DNA from: Paenibacillus kribbensis
GTDB lineage: Bacteria > Bacillota > Bacilli > Paenibacillales > Paenibacillaceae
Assembly: GCF_002240415.1 (NCBI RefSeq)
Contig: NZ_CP020028.1
Span: 2,505,501 to 2,569,500 of the forward strand
Direction: 5' to 3'
DNA length: 64,000 bases
Shown: positions 45,589 to 54,824 of the stretch, piece by piece
How the letters are laid out: every line of letters begins with the position of its first letter
Position numbering within the stretch: position 1 is the stretch's first letter
Notes under the pieces: generated by a model
Told to the model about the DNA's origin: nothing
The model's database searches: none
The model's input: only the letters and a program-made list of their open reading frames with translations
Translations under genes and position numbers: made by a program

Positions 45589-45663
45589 AAATTCCCCTCC
45601 AAGTTCACTCTATCCTCATGATACCATGTGGACTTTTTTGAGTGCCTACCTGAAGGGGATATT
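45589..45663. mobile_element. Possible insertion-sequence scar or MITE-like inverted repeat
   Basis: A 75-bp segment bounded by AAATTCCCCTCCAAGTTCACTC on the left and the inverted, imperfect GAGTGCCTACCTGAAGGGGATATT on the right. It holds no reading frame. This looks like the joined ends of a lost transposon, but no target duplication is obvious. Confidence 0.25.
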
Positions 45664-45674
45664 AGCAGTGCTCT

Positions 45675-46439
45675 CTAGCCGAGAGTCCTTTTTTGTTGAT
45701 GCAATTGTATGCTTTCGTGTATGACTCTTGGTACTTCTGTTAGCTTCTGTATCGTATACATCACGGAATTCACGTTTTTTTGCAGTTCAACCATATTGTA
45801 AATCCATTCCTTGGGCTGCTTGAGATATACAGCATGAATACCTGCCGCAAGTGCTGGAGATACGTCGGTACGCAGGGAGTTTCCGATCATCCAGGTAATG
45901 CTTCGGTCCAGACTATTCATCTGAATGATTTCTTCGAGTGCTTCGACATTTTTATGCTGGCGAATATAGATGCGTTCATCAAAATAATTAGCCAGCTTCA
46001 TTTGTTCAATCTTTCTTTCCTGAATGACCTGCTCACCGCCAGTGTAGAGATACAGGGAATGCCCGGCTTTTTGGAGCGAATTCAATGTTTCAACCATTCC
46101 CGGGTACGGTTCGATTTCTTGCTCGTACACACTTCGTCCAAGGGAGCGAAGCTCCTGCTCGTCCCGAGAATCAATACGGCGTCCGAATTGTTCGGAGAAA
46201 AAGTGGTACGTATCAATCAAAGATTGTGGAAAATGCTCGCTGGCAAAGCCCAACTGATGAACACCAGCCACATCAATTTCGATTTGTTTCTCGCGAATTG
46301 TATTTTTCGTCAGATTATGGGCTGCAAACCATTCCTGAAGCAAATCAAAAAAATGGCTGAGAATCAGGTCAAAATACTTGTTGCAGTGAACCAAAGTGTC
46401 ATCAAGATCAAATAAAATGTGCTGCTTCGGATACGACAT
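45675..46439 (-). CDS. HAD-superfamily hydrolase
   Basis: 254 residues from the ATG at 46439, eight bases after AAGGAG; an in-frame extension upstream to 46592 runs into the previous gene and has no ribosome site. HAD phosphatase motifs: FDLDDTLVH (nucleophile Asp and acid Asp), YLYTGGEQ (motif II Thr), and MIGNSLRTDVSPALAAG (acidic motif IV). The cap is helical, as in phosphoglycolate phosphatase or YjjG-like enzymes. The substrate is unknown. Probably co-transcribed with the ArsR-type gene 64 bp upstream. Confidence 0.85.
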   Translation of the reverse strand: MSYPKQHILFDLDDTLVHCNKYFDLILSHFFDLLQEWFAAHNLTKNTIREKQIEIDVAGVHQLGFASEHFPQSLIDTYHFFSEQFGRRIDSRDEQELRSLGRSVYEQEIEPYPGMVETLNSLQKAGHSLYLYTGGEQVIQERKIEQMKLANYFDERIYIRQHKNVEALEEIIQMNSLDRSITWMIGNSLRTDVSPALAAGIHAVYLKQPKEWIYNMVELQKNVNSVMYTIQKLTEVPRVIHESIQLHQQKRTLG

Positions 46440-46503
46440 GTTGCATACTCCTTCCAAGCCCAAAGCTTTAACGGTGTTCCGTATAACTAAAGGTGCAGTT
46501 TCA

Positions 46504-47421
46504 TTACAATCCAATATAGGATTCCAAAAATACCTGTAAATCAGCCGCTCCGTCGGGGCGGATGCTGAATTTTTCCTTGTGATAGCGTCCAATGTGAATG
46601 CGAAGCAGACCAGCCACTCGCAAAATCATCATATCAGACATAAGTGTATCTTCCAATCGGCTCAAATCATGGCGCATTTCCTCCAGAGATTTAGGGCCTT
46701 GAGCTACATAACGCAAAATTCGCAGTCGTTGCGGATCATTGACCGCACGAGTGAGCCGCAGCAGGAGCGTAGGCGGTTCTTCCTCGCTTTCCTCGGGTAT
46801 ATCTACCGGATACTGGATTAGCAGCATGCGCGAATAAAAACAGTAGGAATTAATCGGGCGATTATGGACGACCGGAAACAGGACAACCGTATCCAGATCT
46901 TCCATATGTGGAACGACCAATCCGGCTGTGGCGTATTCAACCAGTGCTTCCGGCTCCATCTTGCTCAAAAGCATACGCTTTTCCGCAGCGTCTTCCTCTG
47001 CCAGCACGCGCAGCTCGCCTTCCAGAGCCCGAAAATAATCGCGATCCCATAATTTGAGGAGGGGCGCATATACCTTGCGTATGCGTAAAGATTCTTCAAA
47101 GGTTAAAAAAGGGATGTGCGGAACAAGCAGCTCAAACATATCTTGATCTGGACCGTGCTCCAAATAAGTGATATAGTCGGATATTTCATCCGATTCCGGT
47201 CGAAGCAAGGCCCAGGCATAGAGTGCGTCATAATCGCTAAAAGGGCAATCCTGGGCCGTGGCAAGCTCGGTACGAACTTCGTGTTGCAGCCGTGCATCCA
47301 CCTTGTCGACCCATTCATGCCCCAGGTCCATATCGTGTACCCATTTTTTAGTTACATAGGCCATGAAGCTGCCGAGTAATTCGTAAATTGGAGAAGTGTC
47401 TATTTTAATTTGATAACTCAT
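46504..47421 (-). CDS. ArsR-family transcriptional regulator (large form)
   Basis: 305 residues, start at 47421 with AGGAGG ten bases upstream. The C-terminal ~90 residues hold a winged helix (LTRAVNDPQRLRILRYVAQGPKSLEEMRHDLSRLEDTLMSDMMILRVAGLLRI) in the ArsR style. The N-terminal ~200 residues form a ligand or partner domain that I do not recognise beyond similarity to long ArsR proteins of Bacilli. No Cys metal site is evident in the wHTH. It sits divergently from the MFS exporter and upstream of the HAD gene, so either may be its target. Confidence 0.75.
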   Translation of the reverse strand: MSYQIKIDTSPIYELLGSFMAYVTKKWVHDMDLGHEWVDKVDARLQHEVRTELATAQDCPFSDYDALYAWALLRPESDEISDYITYLEHGPDQDMFELLVPHIPFLTFEESLRIRKVYAPLLKLWDRDYFRALEGELRVLAEEDAAEKRMLLSKMEPEALVEYATAGLVVPHMEDLDTVVLFPVVHNRPINSYCFYSRMLLIQYPVDIPEESEEEPPTLLLRLTRAVNDPQRLRILRYVAQGPKSLEEMRHDLSRLEDTLMSDMMILRVAGLLRIHIGRYHKEKFSIRPDGAADLQVFLESYIGL

Positions 47422-47530
47422 GGAATCAAATGCCTCCTATTCTGTCTTCGAGCCCAGAGCGGTGAACGAATTAAGCCCGTCCATAAGCACAACACGAGCA
47501 TTTTGAAATTGCTCACTTATTTATTATGGC

Positions 47531-47559
47531 TTGTTCTGCCGGACATTGTCCACTATAAT
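47531..47559 (+). promoter_or_regulatory. Putative sigma-A promoter of the MFS leader
   Basis: TTGTTC (47531-47536), 17-base spacer, TATAAT (47554-47559). It faces the MFS gene and drives the structured leader. Confidence 0.65.
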
Positions 47560-47565
47560 ATGAAA

Positions 47566-47688
47566 TAGTGCGCTGTGCATGAAGAGGTTCGGATTGAACA
47601 TACGTGACTCCTTAACGAACGGAGTCGGATTACATATCAGACAAGCTCTTTCCGTAAAATCGTCATCTCAGATGACGATTTTTTTCTT
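47566..47688 (+). ncRNA. Structured leader RNA with terminator upstream of the MFS gene
   Basis: A predicted ~120-nt transcript begins near 47566. AAGAG (47582-47586) pairs with CTCTT (47646-47650), enclosing two hairpins, GTTC-GGATT-GAAC and GACTCC-(9)-GGAGTC, which makes a three-way junction. A near-perfect terminator follows. No known riboswitch consensus was recognised. It could be an attenuator for the exporter or a stand-alone small RNA. Confidence 0.45.
47656..47688 (+). terminator. Intrinsic terminator within the MFS leader
   Basis: AAAATCGTCATC (47656-47667), loop TCA, GATGACGATTTT (47671-47682), then TTTTT. There is no gene upstream on this strand, so it most likely controls leader readthrough into the MFS gene. 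Confidence 0.85.
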
Positions 47689-47905
47689 CTTTTCTGAAAT
47701 GCGTGCTGAATGCATGCTGCGATGCGTGTCGTACTGCATTCTATAATGCGCTAAAATCACCTGAATTTTATGTGTTGGCTGCTTTTTCAGGCCAGCAGAG
47801 CATGTATATGGATAAGAATTATTATTGATTATGGTATCAAATGCAAATCATTCCTTAATACTCATTTTTGCTGTTGATATTTTATTGTTTTTACCAGGGG
47901 GTACC

Positions 47906-49066
47906 ATGATGTCGTCGTCGTTACGTGTTCATTATTTTATTCTAATTGCGGTTATTATCGTAGCCGGATTATGTCAAGGTTTGCTGTTACCTATCCTGTC
48001 TATCTCGTTGGAGCAAATGGGGGTCTCATCTTCGCTAAATGGAATGAACGCGGCTGCGCTATATATAGGTTCATTCGCTATGACGCTGGTCGCTGAACGG
48101 ACACTAGGATGGTTGGGCTTCAAAAAACTGATGGCCGGAGGCTTGGTGCTTGTACTTGTGACGCTGCTGCTATTCCCGCTAATTCCTGATATCCGGGTGT
48201 GGTTCGTACTGCGGCTGCTGGTTGGTATAGGTGACAGTGCGCTTCACTATTCTGCCCAACTGTGGATTTTGCTAGTGACTCCAGCAGAAAACCGTGGCCG
48301 CAACATCTCCTTTTATGGCATGTCCTACGGTTTGGGCTTTGCAATGGGGCCATTGGGATTATGGCTGCTTGATTATGGAACACTGGTTCCGTTTGCTGCA
48401 CTGGCCTTGCTGTGCCTGCTTGTTTTGCTGCTGGTGTTAGTAAAGCTACCGGATTCCAGACCGGAAAAGCAGGCAACCGAGGCACGTCCCGCACAAAGAT
48501 TCCGACGCAGCTACAGCTGGGCATGGTATGCTCTATTGCCTGCATTCCTCTACGGCTATATGGAAGCCAGTCTGAACAGCAACTTTCCGGTCTATGGTCT
48601 GCGTATTGGCTTCCATACCGCTGAAATTGCCGCATTGCTGCCGTTTGTCAGCTTGGGTGGGTTGGTGCTACAGCTGCCGCTAGGTATTTTAAGTGACCAC
48701 TGGGGACGTAAAAAGGTGCTAATGAGCGTAGGTATAGCAGGTGGCTTGACCTTTATGCTGTTGCCCTGGAGCGGCAATCATTTTATGTTCACTTTAGTAT
48801 TGCTGACCATAGCCGGAGGCTTGGTGGGTTCTTTTTTCTCCCTTGGCTTGGCTTATGCCGCTGATCTGCTGCCCAAATCATTTTTGGCAGCCGCCAATGT
48901 ATTGGCATCCTTTCATTTTAATCTGGGAAGCGTGATCGGACCTAATATTAGTGGAGGTCTGCTGGACTTTGGGACCCAAGGAAGTATGTTTATCGTTCTT
49001 GGAGGCAGCTACGTCGTTTTTGGCTTGCTGGGGCTGTTGGCCCAAAAAAGAGCATTGACGGCTTAA
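47906..49066 (+). CDS. MFS transporter, probable drug exporter
   Basis: 386 residues from ATG 47906 (47909 is equally possible, both after AGGGGG); the upstream in-frame extension to 47825 has no ribosome site. Twelve membrane helices are predicted from hydrophobic blocks. The A-motif-like loop between helices 8 and 9 (GILSDHWGRKKVLMSVG) marks the major facilitator superfamily, DHA1 or YfkF-like. It lies next to the divergent ArsR-type regulator and behind a promoter, structured leader and terminator, which suggests conditional expression. The substrate is unknown. Confidence 0.85.
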   Translation: MMSSSLRVHYFILIAVIIVAGLCQGLLLPILSISLEQMGVSSSLNGMNAAALYIGSFAMTLVAERTLGWLGFKKLMAGGLVLVLVTLLLFPLIPDIRVWFVLRLLVGIGDSALHYSAQLWILLVTPAENRGRNISFYGMSYGLGFAMGPLGLWLLDYGTLVPFAALALLCLLVLLLVLVKLPDSRPEKQATEARPAQRFRRSYSWAWYALLPAFLYGYMEASLNSNFPVYGLRIGFHTAEIAALLPFVSLGGLVLQLPLGILSDHWGRKKVLMSVGIAGGLTFMLLPWSGNHFMFTLVLLTIAGGLVGSFFSLGLAYAADLLPKSFLAAANVLASFHFNLGSVIGPNISGGLLDFGTQGSMFIVLGGSYVVFGLLGLLAQKRALTA

Positions 49067-49148
49067 AACTGCGGTTAGCATGGTATTTGTTTTATATTTG
49101 CTATAAACTATAGACAATATTGATGGCGGACAAAGGGGAATCACATAG

Positions 49149-49874
49149 ATGATTAAAATTCAGAAGCTGACCAGGCAAGTGGGTCCTGAGCGCACCCCGT
49201 TACTTCGAGGAATTGATGCTGAAATTCATCAGGGCGAGCTCATTGCCATAGTGGGACCAAGCGGGAGTGGCAAAACAACGCTGCTTCGTTGTCTTGCTTT
49301 GCAAGAACCATGGCAAGAAGGCAGTTTGATTGTAGATGGCAATGATGTGCTGAAATCCGGTTGGACGGGCAAGATGAAAATAAAGCGCGAATGGGCATAC
49401 CTGGAGCAAAATCCGCATCTAAATATGAATCGGACCGCTCTCAAAAATGTGCTCATCGGCAGATCCGGTCAAACTCCATGGTGGAGAATGGTGACTGGTA
49501 TGGTTCGCTCTGACGATTATATGGGAGCGATGGATGTACTGGAGGAACTGGGACTGCTGGATAAGGCACATGATAAATGCGACAAGCTCAGCGGCGGCGA
49601 ACGGCAGCGGGTGGCGACAGCACGTGCTCTCGTTCATGGAGCCAGGGTCATTTTGGCTGATGAGCCTGTAAATGGTCTTGATCCAACTTCAGCGTCACAT
49701 GTGATGGATACCTTCCGCAAGCTGGCTTCTGATGAACGGGTGACGATTATTACTGTACTGCCGCTGGAAATGGCTGAACGCTTTGCATCCCGTATATGGG
49801 GACTGAACCATGGCGAGTTGGTGTTTGATATCCAGGGCAGACGGTTGACACAAGCAGAAAAGAACAAATTATGA
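49149..49874 (+). CDS. Orphan ABC ATPase of the phosphonate importer (PhnC) type
   Basis: 241 residues, ATG 49149 after AAAGGGG. Complete nucleotide-binding domain: Walker A VGPSGSGKTTLLRCL, Q-loop AYLEQNPHLNMN, signature LSGGERQRVATARAL, Walker B VILADEPVNGLDP. The H-loop position has Leu (VLPLEMAERF) where His is normal. The long insert around GRSGQTPWWRMVTGM is typical of PhnC. No permease or binding-protein gene adjoins it. It overlaps the following lipoprotein gene by four bases, so it may serve a sensor or non-transport function, or partner a distant permease. Confidence 0.8.
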   Translation: MIKIQKLTRQVGPERTPLLRGIDAEIHQGELIAIVGPSGSGKTTLLRCLALQEPWQEGSLIVDGNDVLKSGWTGKMKIKREWAYLEQNPHLNMNRTALKNVLIGRSGQTPWWRMVTGMVRSDDYMGAMDVLEELGLLDKAHDKCDKLSGGERQRVATARALVHGARVILADEPVNGLDPTSASHVMDTFRKLASDERVTIITVLPLEMAERFASRIWGLNHGELVFDIQGRRLTQAEKNKL

Positions 49875-51205
49875 AGGGAACGGCAAGTGAAGTGAAAATA
49901 ATGCTGTTGAGAATGTTGGCTGGCTGCTGTCCCTTGCTGCTCCTTGCTGGATTTTTGAGCGGTTGTAATGTCATTAGCGACCCGGTTTCGCTAATGCAGA
50001 CACCGACGATGTCTGACGAGAAACAGCAGCTGAATGGCGCAGTGATTACGCAACTAGGAGGGGTGCAGCCGCTAAGGCCGAATGACCCGGATGACCCGAC
50101 ACCCATCCGGACCGGGGATTTGAACAATGATGGCACAGACGAGGCAGTGCTCTTTTATGAAACGCCGGATGAGAGTGTAAAAATACATGGTGCCTTGTTT
50201 GAGGATCAGGGCGGGACATGGGTAAAGAAGCTGACGTTTGATGGAGAAGGCACCGTATTGGAATCATTTAAGCTAGTAGACTTAACGAATGACGGTACGC
50301 TCGATATTGTTGCGGGTTTTTCGAGCGGAGATAGTGGTGACAACGTAGATCAGAAGGGGCTTATCGTATATTCTTATACTGGAGGAACCCTGGAGAAAAT
50401 TTATGCTACAGGCTATACGGATTTTGTCGTAGACGATTTTAAACATAACAAGATGGATTTGAACGGGGATAAACTGAATGACTTGACGATTATTTTGCTC
50501 CGTCGCAATGAATTCTTTACGGTCAAAACATTCCAATTCAGCGGGGGAACCTTTAAGGAAATCGGATCGCTGGATTTGGACAGTCAGGTCTTAAGTGTCT
50601 ATAATGTCGTCGCTGGCAAGGTAGCGGAGGATAGGCAGGGGATCATTATTGATACCAAAATTGCCCAGACTACTACCGTTTCCAATGTCATTGTGATGGA
50701 TCATGGCAAGCTCAGGAAGCTTAATCTTATGGATGTTACTTTCAAGGATGCGACCATCGCCAGTGGTGATGTGGACGGTGACGGTATTCTGGAATTTGGT
50801 AATTTGGAGAAGCCTAAGGGCTGGAGCAACAAGCCGCTGGATGAGGTTCCGTATTTTGTATCGTTCTATCAGTGGGACGGGAAGAAAGGGACGATTTTCA
50901 AGCAGCAGCAGTATCGTGATTCCAATGAGCAGGTTTATTTCAGGTTACCGAAGGAGCTGCACGGCAAGGTGACCATTGATCCAAAGGTTTCAAGGAAGGA
51001 CAGCTATTTGCGGTTCATTCTGAGCGATACAGATAAGACGGTAGCGGAAATAAAATATTTCTCGTTGTCACAATGGGAACGAAACAACGAAGGTTATAGT
51101 CAACTGTGGCGAACGAATGCACAGGTGATTGGCATTAAGCGATCCAGTGAGCTGGAGCCACATAAACCGATTAAAAACAAGCTGGGGGAAAGGCAGGTAG
51201 AGTAG
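49871..51205 (+). CDS. VCBS/FG-GAP-like repeat lipoprotein
   Basis: 444 residues, ATG 49871 overlapping the ATPase stop. The signal peptide ends in a lipobox (LAGFLSGC, lipidated Cys near residue 32). The mature protein has repeated Asp/Asn-rich calcium-like loops spaced through a beta-propeller-like region: GDLNNDGTDE, VDLTNDGTLD, MDLNGDKLND, GDVDGDGILE. Such FG-GAP/VCBS repeats fold as blades and often bind surface ligands. It is followed one base later by a response regulator and sensor kinase, so it may act as an extracytoplasmic accessory sensor (inference). Confidence 0.8.
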   Translation: MKGTASEVKIMLLRMLAGCCPLLLLAGFLSGCNVISDPVSLMQTPTMSDEKQQLNGAVITQLGGVQPLRPNDPDDPTPIRTGDLNNDGTDEAVLFYETPDESVKIHGALFEDQGGTWVKKLTFDGEGTVLESFKLVDLTNDGTLDIVAGFSSGDSGDNVDQKGLIVYSYTGGTLEKIYATGYTDFVVDDFKHNKMDLNGDKLNDLTIILLRRNEFFTVKTFQFSGGTFKEIGSLDLDSQVLSVYNVVAGKVAEDRQGIIIDTKIAQTTTVSNVIVMDHGKLRKLNLMDVTFKDATIASGDVDGDGILEFGNLEKPKGWSNKPLDEVPYFVSFYQWDGKKGTIFKQQQYRDSNEQVYFRLPKELHGKVTIDPKVSRKDSYLRFILSDTDKTVAEIKYFSLSQWERNNEGYSQLWRTNAQVIGIKRSSELEPHKPIKNKLGERQVE

Positions 51206-51206
51206 A

Positions 51207-51905
51207 GTGAGTAAAGTTTTAATTATGGAGGACGAGGAATCCATCCGTAGTTTTATCGTTATTAATTTGAAACGCAACGGTTTTGAGGTGTTGGAGGCAT
51301 CGGAAGGGCATGAGGCACTAAATATTTTGAACACGGTGCGGGATATTGATATCGCGCTGCTTGACGTGATGGTGCCCGGAATGGATGGCTTTGAGGTTTG
51401 TCGGAGAATTCGGGAAACGAATGAGCGCATCGGCATTATTTTTCTTACAGCCAAGGTACAGGAGCAGGATAAGGTATATGCCTTGTCCGTAGGAGCTGAT
51501 GATCATGTGAGCAAGCCTTTCAGCCCGACGGAACTGATTGCACGTATTCAGTCGTTACTGCGCAGGGTGAATGTGCATCGCGAGACGGCAGCCAAGGTAT
51601 CCTTCCAGTCCGGTCCGTTTACGCTGGATTTGATTGCCAAGCAATTTAAGAAAAACGGGCAGCTGATTGAGCTGACACCGACAGAGTTCTCGCTGATTCA
51701 ATTTTTCCTGGAAAAAGAAAACACACCGCTCAGCCGGGATGTACTGCTTGACCACGTTTGGGGCAAGGAATATATGGGCGATCCGAAAATTGTGGATGTG
51801 AACATCCGACGTTTGCGGCAGAAAATCGAAAATAACCCTTCCGAGCCCGCTTTCTTACAAACAGTGTGGGGACATGGATATAAATGGAAAGGTCAGTCTC
51901 AATGA
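51207..51905 (+). CDS. OmpR/PhoB-family response regulator
   Basis: 232 residues from GTG 51207. Intact receiver: acidic pair MEDEES, phospho-acceptor Asp53 (LLDVMVPGMDG), Thr in FLTAK, Lys in SKPF. The C-terminal winged helix reads LTPTEFSLIQFFL and VNIRRLRQKI and ends VWGHGYKW. It overlaps the kinase gene by four bases and forms a cognate pair with it. The target genes are unknown; the upstream lipoprotein-ATPase operon is an obvious candidate. Confidence 0.93.
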   Translation: MSKVLIMEDEESIRSFIVINLKRNGFEVLEASEGHEALNILNTVRDIDIALLDVMVPGMDGFEVCRRIRETNERIGIIFLTAKVQEQDKVYALSVGADDHVSKPFSPTELIARIQSLLRRVNVHRETAAKVSFQSGPFTLDLIAKQFKKNGQLIELTPTEFSLIQFFLEKENTPLSRDVLLDHVWGKEYMGDPKIVDVNIRRLRQKIENNPSEPAFLQTVWGHGYKWKGQSQ

Positions 51906-53326
51906 TCAAAAAGGGGATTCGCAGACAGATTGTGCTGCACTATTTTTTCGTAGTGTTCTTGGCGCTTCTGTTAGTTGAGGTCATTTTCATGCTTCTCATC
52001 CGGTCGTATTATTATGACTCCATCTATAAAAAAATCGAGAATCGCATCTCATCGGTAAGTGAGTTTGCATCCAAATTCAAAGAGCCGGAGCAATCCTTGC
52101 AATCGTATTTGTTGAATACATTTTCCCTAAATGGCACGGAACTGCAATTGCTCGATGAACAGGGAAATGTCATTGATAACTCGACGAATTTTGCGGCAGA
52201 TCTAAGTGTGCAGACGAGTGATGTGACACAGGCGCAAGCCGGAGATATGGGAAAATGGATCGGAAAGCAACCGGGTACGGGTCAGCAGGTGATGGCGGTA
52301 TCCAAAAAACTGGACAACATCGTCGGAGATCAAGTGTACATTATCCGGTATACAACCTCGCTGGAATTGGTAAATGACAAGTTGTTCACCATTACGGTGT
52401 TTTCCGTGGGAATCATGGCAGCTGTACTGATTATAGTGTTTGTAGTGAGTACAGGTCTCGCCAATTCCATTGTCAGACCCATTAACAATATCCGCGATGT
52501 ATCTGCCCAGATGGCGCAGGGGCGGTTTGATGCACGCATCAAAGGCGATTATCGCTATGAGCTGGGGGAACTGGCTTCGACGCTGAACTATATGGCACAG
52601 GAGATTGTTAGAACAAATCAAATCAAGGATGATTTTATTTCATCCATATCCCATGAGCTGCGTACCCCGCTTACTTCCATTAAGGGCTGGAGTGAAACGT
52701 TGAATTCTGGCGGCTATGACCCGGAAGAAACGAAGATCGGGATGCAGATTATATCCAAGGAGACGGATCGGTTGATCGGCTTGGTAGAGGAAATTCTCGA
52801 TTTTTCAAAGCTGGAGCAAAACGCCATGAAGCTCGTCATGGGAACGGTGGATCTGCGGGAGTTGCTGCAGGAAATTATGCTGAACGTATGGGCCAAGGCG
52901 GAAATGAAGCAAATTAAGCTCCAACTGGATGCAGAGGAGACGGCATATCTCGTGCATGGAGATGGTAATCGTCTGAAGCAGGTGTTTCTGAACATTGTGG
53001 ATAATGCAATCAAGTTTTCGCATGAAAGCTCGATTATTTTTCTGTCTCTGCAACGGATTGGGGACAATATTGAGATATCGGTCCAGGATACAGGAATTGG
53101 GATTAGTGAGGAAAACCTGGCCAGAGTAAGAGACCGCTTTTTCCAGGTAGACCATCAGAATGGCGGTACAGGACTGGGATTGGCAATTTCACAGCAGTTT
53201 GTAGAACTCCACCATGGACAAATGCTCATCAGAAGTGAACTGGGAGCAGGCACCACGATTACAGTTTCACTGCCTGCTTTGCAAGCCGAGCAGGCCAAGG
53301 AACCGCCGCAGCTTATGGAAGGCTAG
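51902..53326 (+). CDS. Membrane sensor histidine kinase
   Basis: 474 residues from ATG 51902, overlapping the regulator stop. Two membrane helices (residues ~10-32 and ~163-187) flank an extracytoplasmic region of about 130 residues. Then follow HAMP (VRPINNIRDVSAQMAQGRFDARI), a dimerisation/phospho-acceptor helix with His251 (SISHELRTPLTSIKGW), and a catalytic domain with N-box NIVDNAIKFSHES, G1 DTGIGISEE and G2 NGGTGLGLAISQ. All key residues are present. The ligand is unknown. Confidence 0.93.
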   Translation: MIKKGIRRQIVLHYFFVVFLALLLVEVIFMLLIRSYYYDSIYKKIENRISSVSEFASKFKEPEQSLQSYLLNTFSLNGTELQLLDEQGNVIDNSTNFAADLSVQTSDVTQAQAGDMGKWIGKQPGTGQQVMAVSKKLDNIVGDQVYIIRYTTSLELVNDKLFTITVFSVGIMAAVLIIVFVVSTGLANSIVRPINNIRDVSAQMAQGRFDARIKGDYRYELGELASTLNYMAQEIVRTNQIKDDFISSISHELRTPLTSIKGWSETLNSGGYDPEETKIGMQIISKETDRLIGLVEEILDFSKLEQNAMKLVMGTVDLRELLQEIMLNVWAKAEMKQIKLQLDAEETAYLVHGDGNRLKQVFLNIVDNAIKFSHESSIIFLSLQRIGDNIEISVQDTGIGISEENLARVRDRFFQVDHQNGGTGLGLAISQQFVELHHGQMLIRSELGAGTTITVSLPALQAEQAKEPPQLMEG

Positions 53327-53359
53327 AATGTATACCTGAAGCTGGTTACAGGTTTCATT

Positions 53360-53407
53360 AAAACAGCCAGTCCTCGTCATATTGGAGGGCTGGCTGTTTT
53401 AATTTTT
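53360..53407. terminator. Bidirectional terminator between the sensor kinase and glgC
   Basis: AAAACAGCCAG (53360-53370) with CTGGCTGTTTT (53390-53400) plus an inner CCTC/GAGG pairing; T-rich on both strands. It lies between convergent genes. Confidence 0.85.
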
Positions 53408-53416
53408 GCGTACTGT

Positions 53417-54643
53417 TTATGAAGTAAAGCCTTCAGCACGCAGGCGTGTATTACGCTCATAGGCTTCTTTCAGCATACGAGCTGTTTGCGGACGCACCGC
53501 CATTTTGGCAAATACCGTTTCATTGGGCCCGATGACCATAATTTCGCTCGGGTTCCCTTTGATGACGGCACCATCACGAATGACCGCACCTTCGCCGACA
53601 ATCGCATGCTCAATGTGCACATTGCGCCCGATACGCGTGTCAGGCATAATGATACTATCTTTAATAACTGAGCCTTTACCTACCTCAACATCACCAAATA
53701 TGACAGAGCGTTCAATTTGACCTTCGACCTGGCAGGAGTCGTGCAATAGGCTGCCCATAGGGTGTGCTATACGGTTAGTTAGCTTGTGTGCACTCAATCT
53801 TGTGCGGCGTTCCCGCGTGTACATAGGCCAGTCCGTCCGTTGAAGATCAATTGCGCAATTCTCTTGCAGCAGGTCCATGTGAGAATCCCATAAACTCTTA
53901 ACGGTACCTACGTCCTTCCAATAGCCCTGAAATTCATAAACGTACAAGGATTCTTGATCTGCCAGCATTTTGGGAATGATGTCTTTACCAAAATCATGAC
54001 TGGATTGATCATCCAGTGCGTCCTCCAGTAGATAACTTTTCAAGTAATCCCATTTGAAAAGATAAATTCCCATAGAGGCCAAATTACTTTCCGGTTTTTC
54101 CGGCTTCTCGGCAAATTCTGTAATACGCAAATCTGTATCGGCACTCATAACACCAAAGCGGTGCGCTTCATCCCAAGGAACCTCCATAACAGAAATCGTA
54201 GCCGCGGCACCTTTACCTTTGTGGTAGTCCAGCATTTCACGATAATCCATGTAGTAAATATGATCACCGGATAAAATAAGCACATGCTCTGGATTCTGGC
54301 TGTCTACATACTCGATATTTTTATGAATAGCATCTGCCGTTCCCAAATATTCAGCATTACCTGTATCATAAGATGGGAGCAGCGTAATTCCTTTGTCGTC
54401 GGTTTTTGTAAGCCCCCAAGGTGTCCCGTCTCCAATATGCTCATGTAAGGATTCCGCCTCATATTGCGTCAGTACACCCACCGTGTCAATGTCTGAATTT
54501 ACGCAATTGCTGAGAGGAAAATCGATAATTCGGTAATGACCGCCAAAAGGTACGGCGGGCTTTGCAATCGTTGAAGTAAGGGGAGCAAGACGGCGTCCCT
54601 CTCCGCCTGCCAGCAGCATGGCAATGCATTCTTTGTTAAACAT
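53417..54643 (-). CDS. glgC: Glucose-1-phosphate adenylyltransferase GlgC
   Basis: 408 residues from the ATG at 54643, seven bases after GGGAGGG; the open frame to 54742 has no ribosome site. It makes ADP-glucose for glycogen. N-terminal nucleotidyltransferase: [57 protein letters not shown]. The C-terminal left-handed beta-helix has hexapeptide-like repeats ([32 protein letters not shown]). It is divergent from glgB-glgA, unlike the single glgBCDAP operon of B. subtilis. Confidence 0.96.
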   Translation of the reverse strand: MFNKECIAMLLAGGEGRRLAPLTSTIAKPAVPFGGHYRIIDFPLSNCVNSDIDTVGVLTQYEAESLHEHIGDGTPWGLTKTDDKGITLLPSYDTGNAEYLGTADAIHKNIEYVDSQNPEHVLILSGDHIYYMDYREMLDYHKGKGAAATISVMEVPWDEAHRFGVMSADTDLRITEFAEKPEKPESNLASMGIYLFKWDYLKSYLLEDALDDQSSHDFGKDIIPKMLADQESLYVYEFQGYWKDVGTVKSLWDSHMDLLQENCAIDLQRTDWPMYTRERRTRLSAHKLTNRIAHPMGSLLHDSCQVEGQIERSVIFGDVEVGKGSVIKDSIIMPDTRIGRNVHIEHAIVGEGAVIRDGAVIKGNPSEIMVIGPNETVFAKMAVRPQTARMLKEAYERNTRLRAEGFTS

Positions 54644-54824
54644 TTCGTTTCCCTCCCGGTTTAGTTGCCTGTTGTAGTACATACATAAACGGTATGGGGT
54701 GCTCTTGAAACCATCAGGTGTATAAGATACCCCAAAAACCAAGGTTTATTTTTTTCGTAGTCATTTTTCTGTTCATTGTGGCTAGAATGGGGTAATGATA
54801 CAAACATATAAGGGTGGTGACGTG

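Noticed and set aside
45670..45694. CTCTC/GAGAG hairpin with T run as the terminator of the HAD gene
   Set aside because: The T run is on the plus strand and the stem overlaps the HAD stop codon, so it is in the wrong orientation for that gene.
47579..47746. 55-codon frame in the MFS leader as a gene
   Set aside because: No Shine-Dalgarno sequence and it reads through the terminator hairpin; kept only as a possible leader peptide in the findings.
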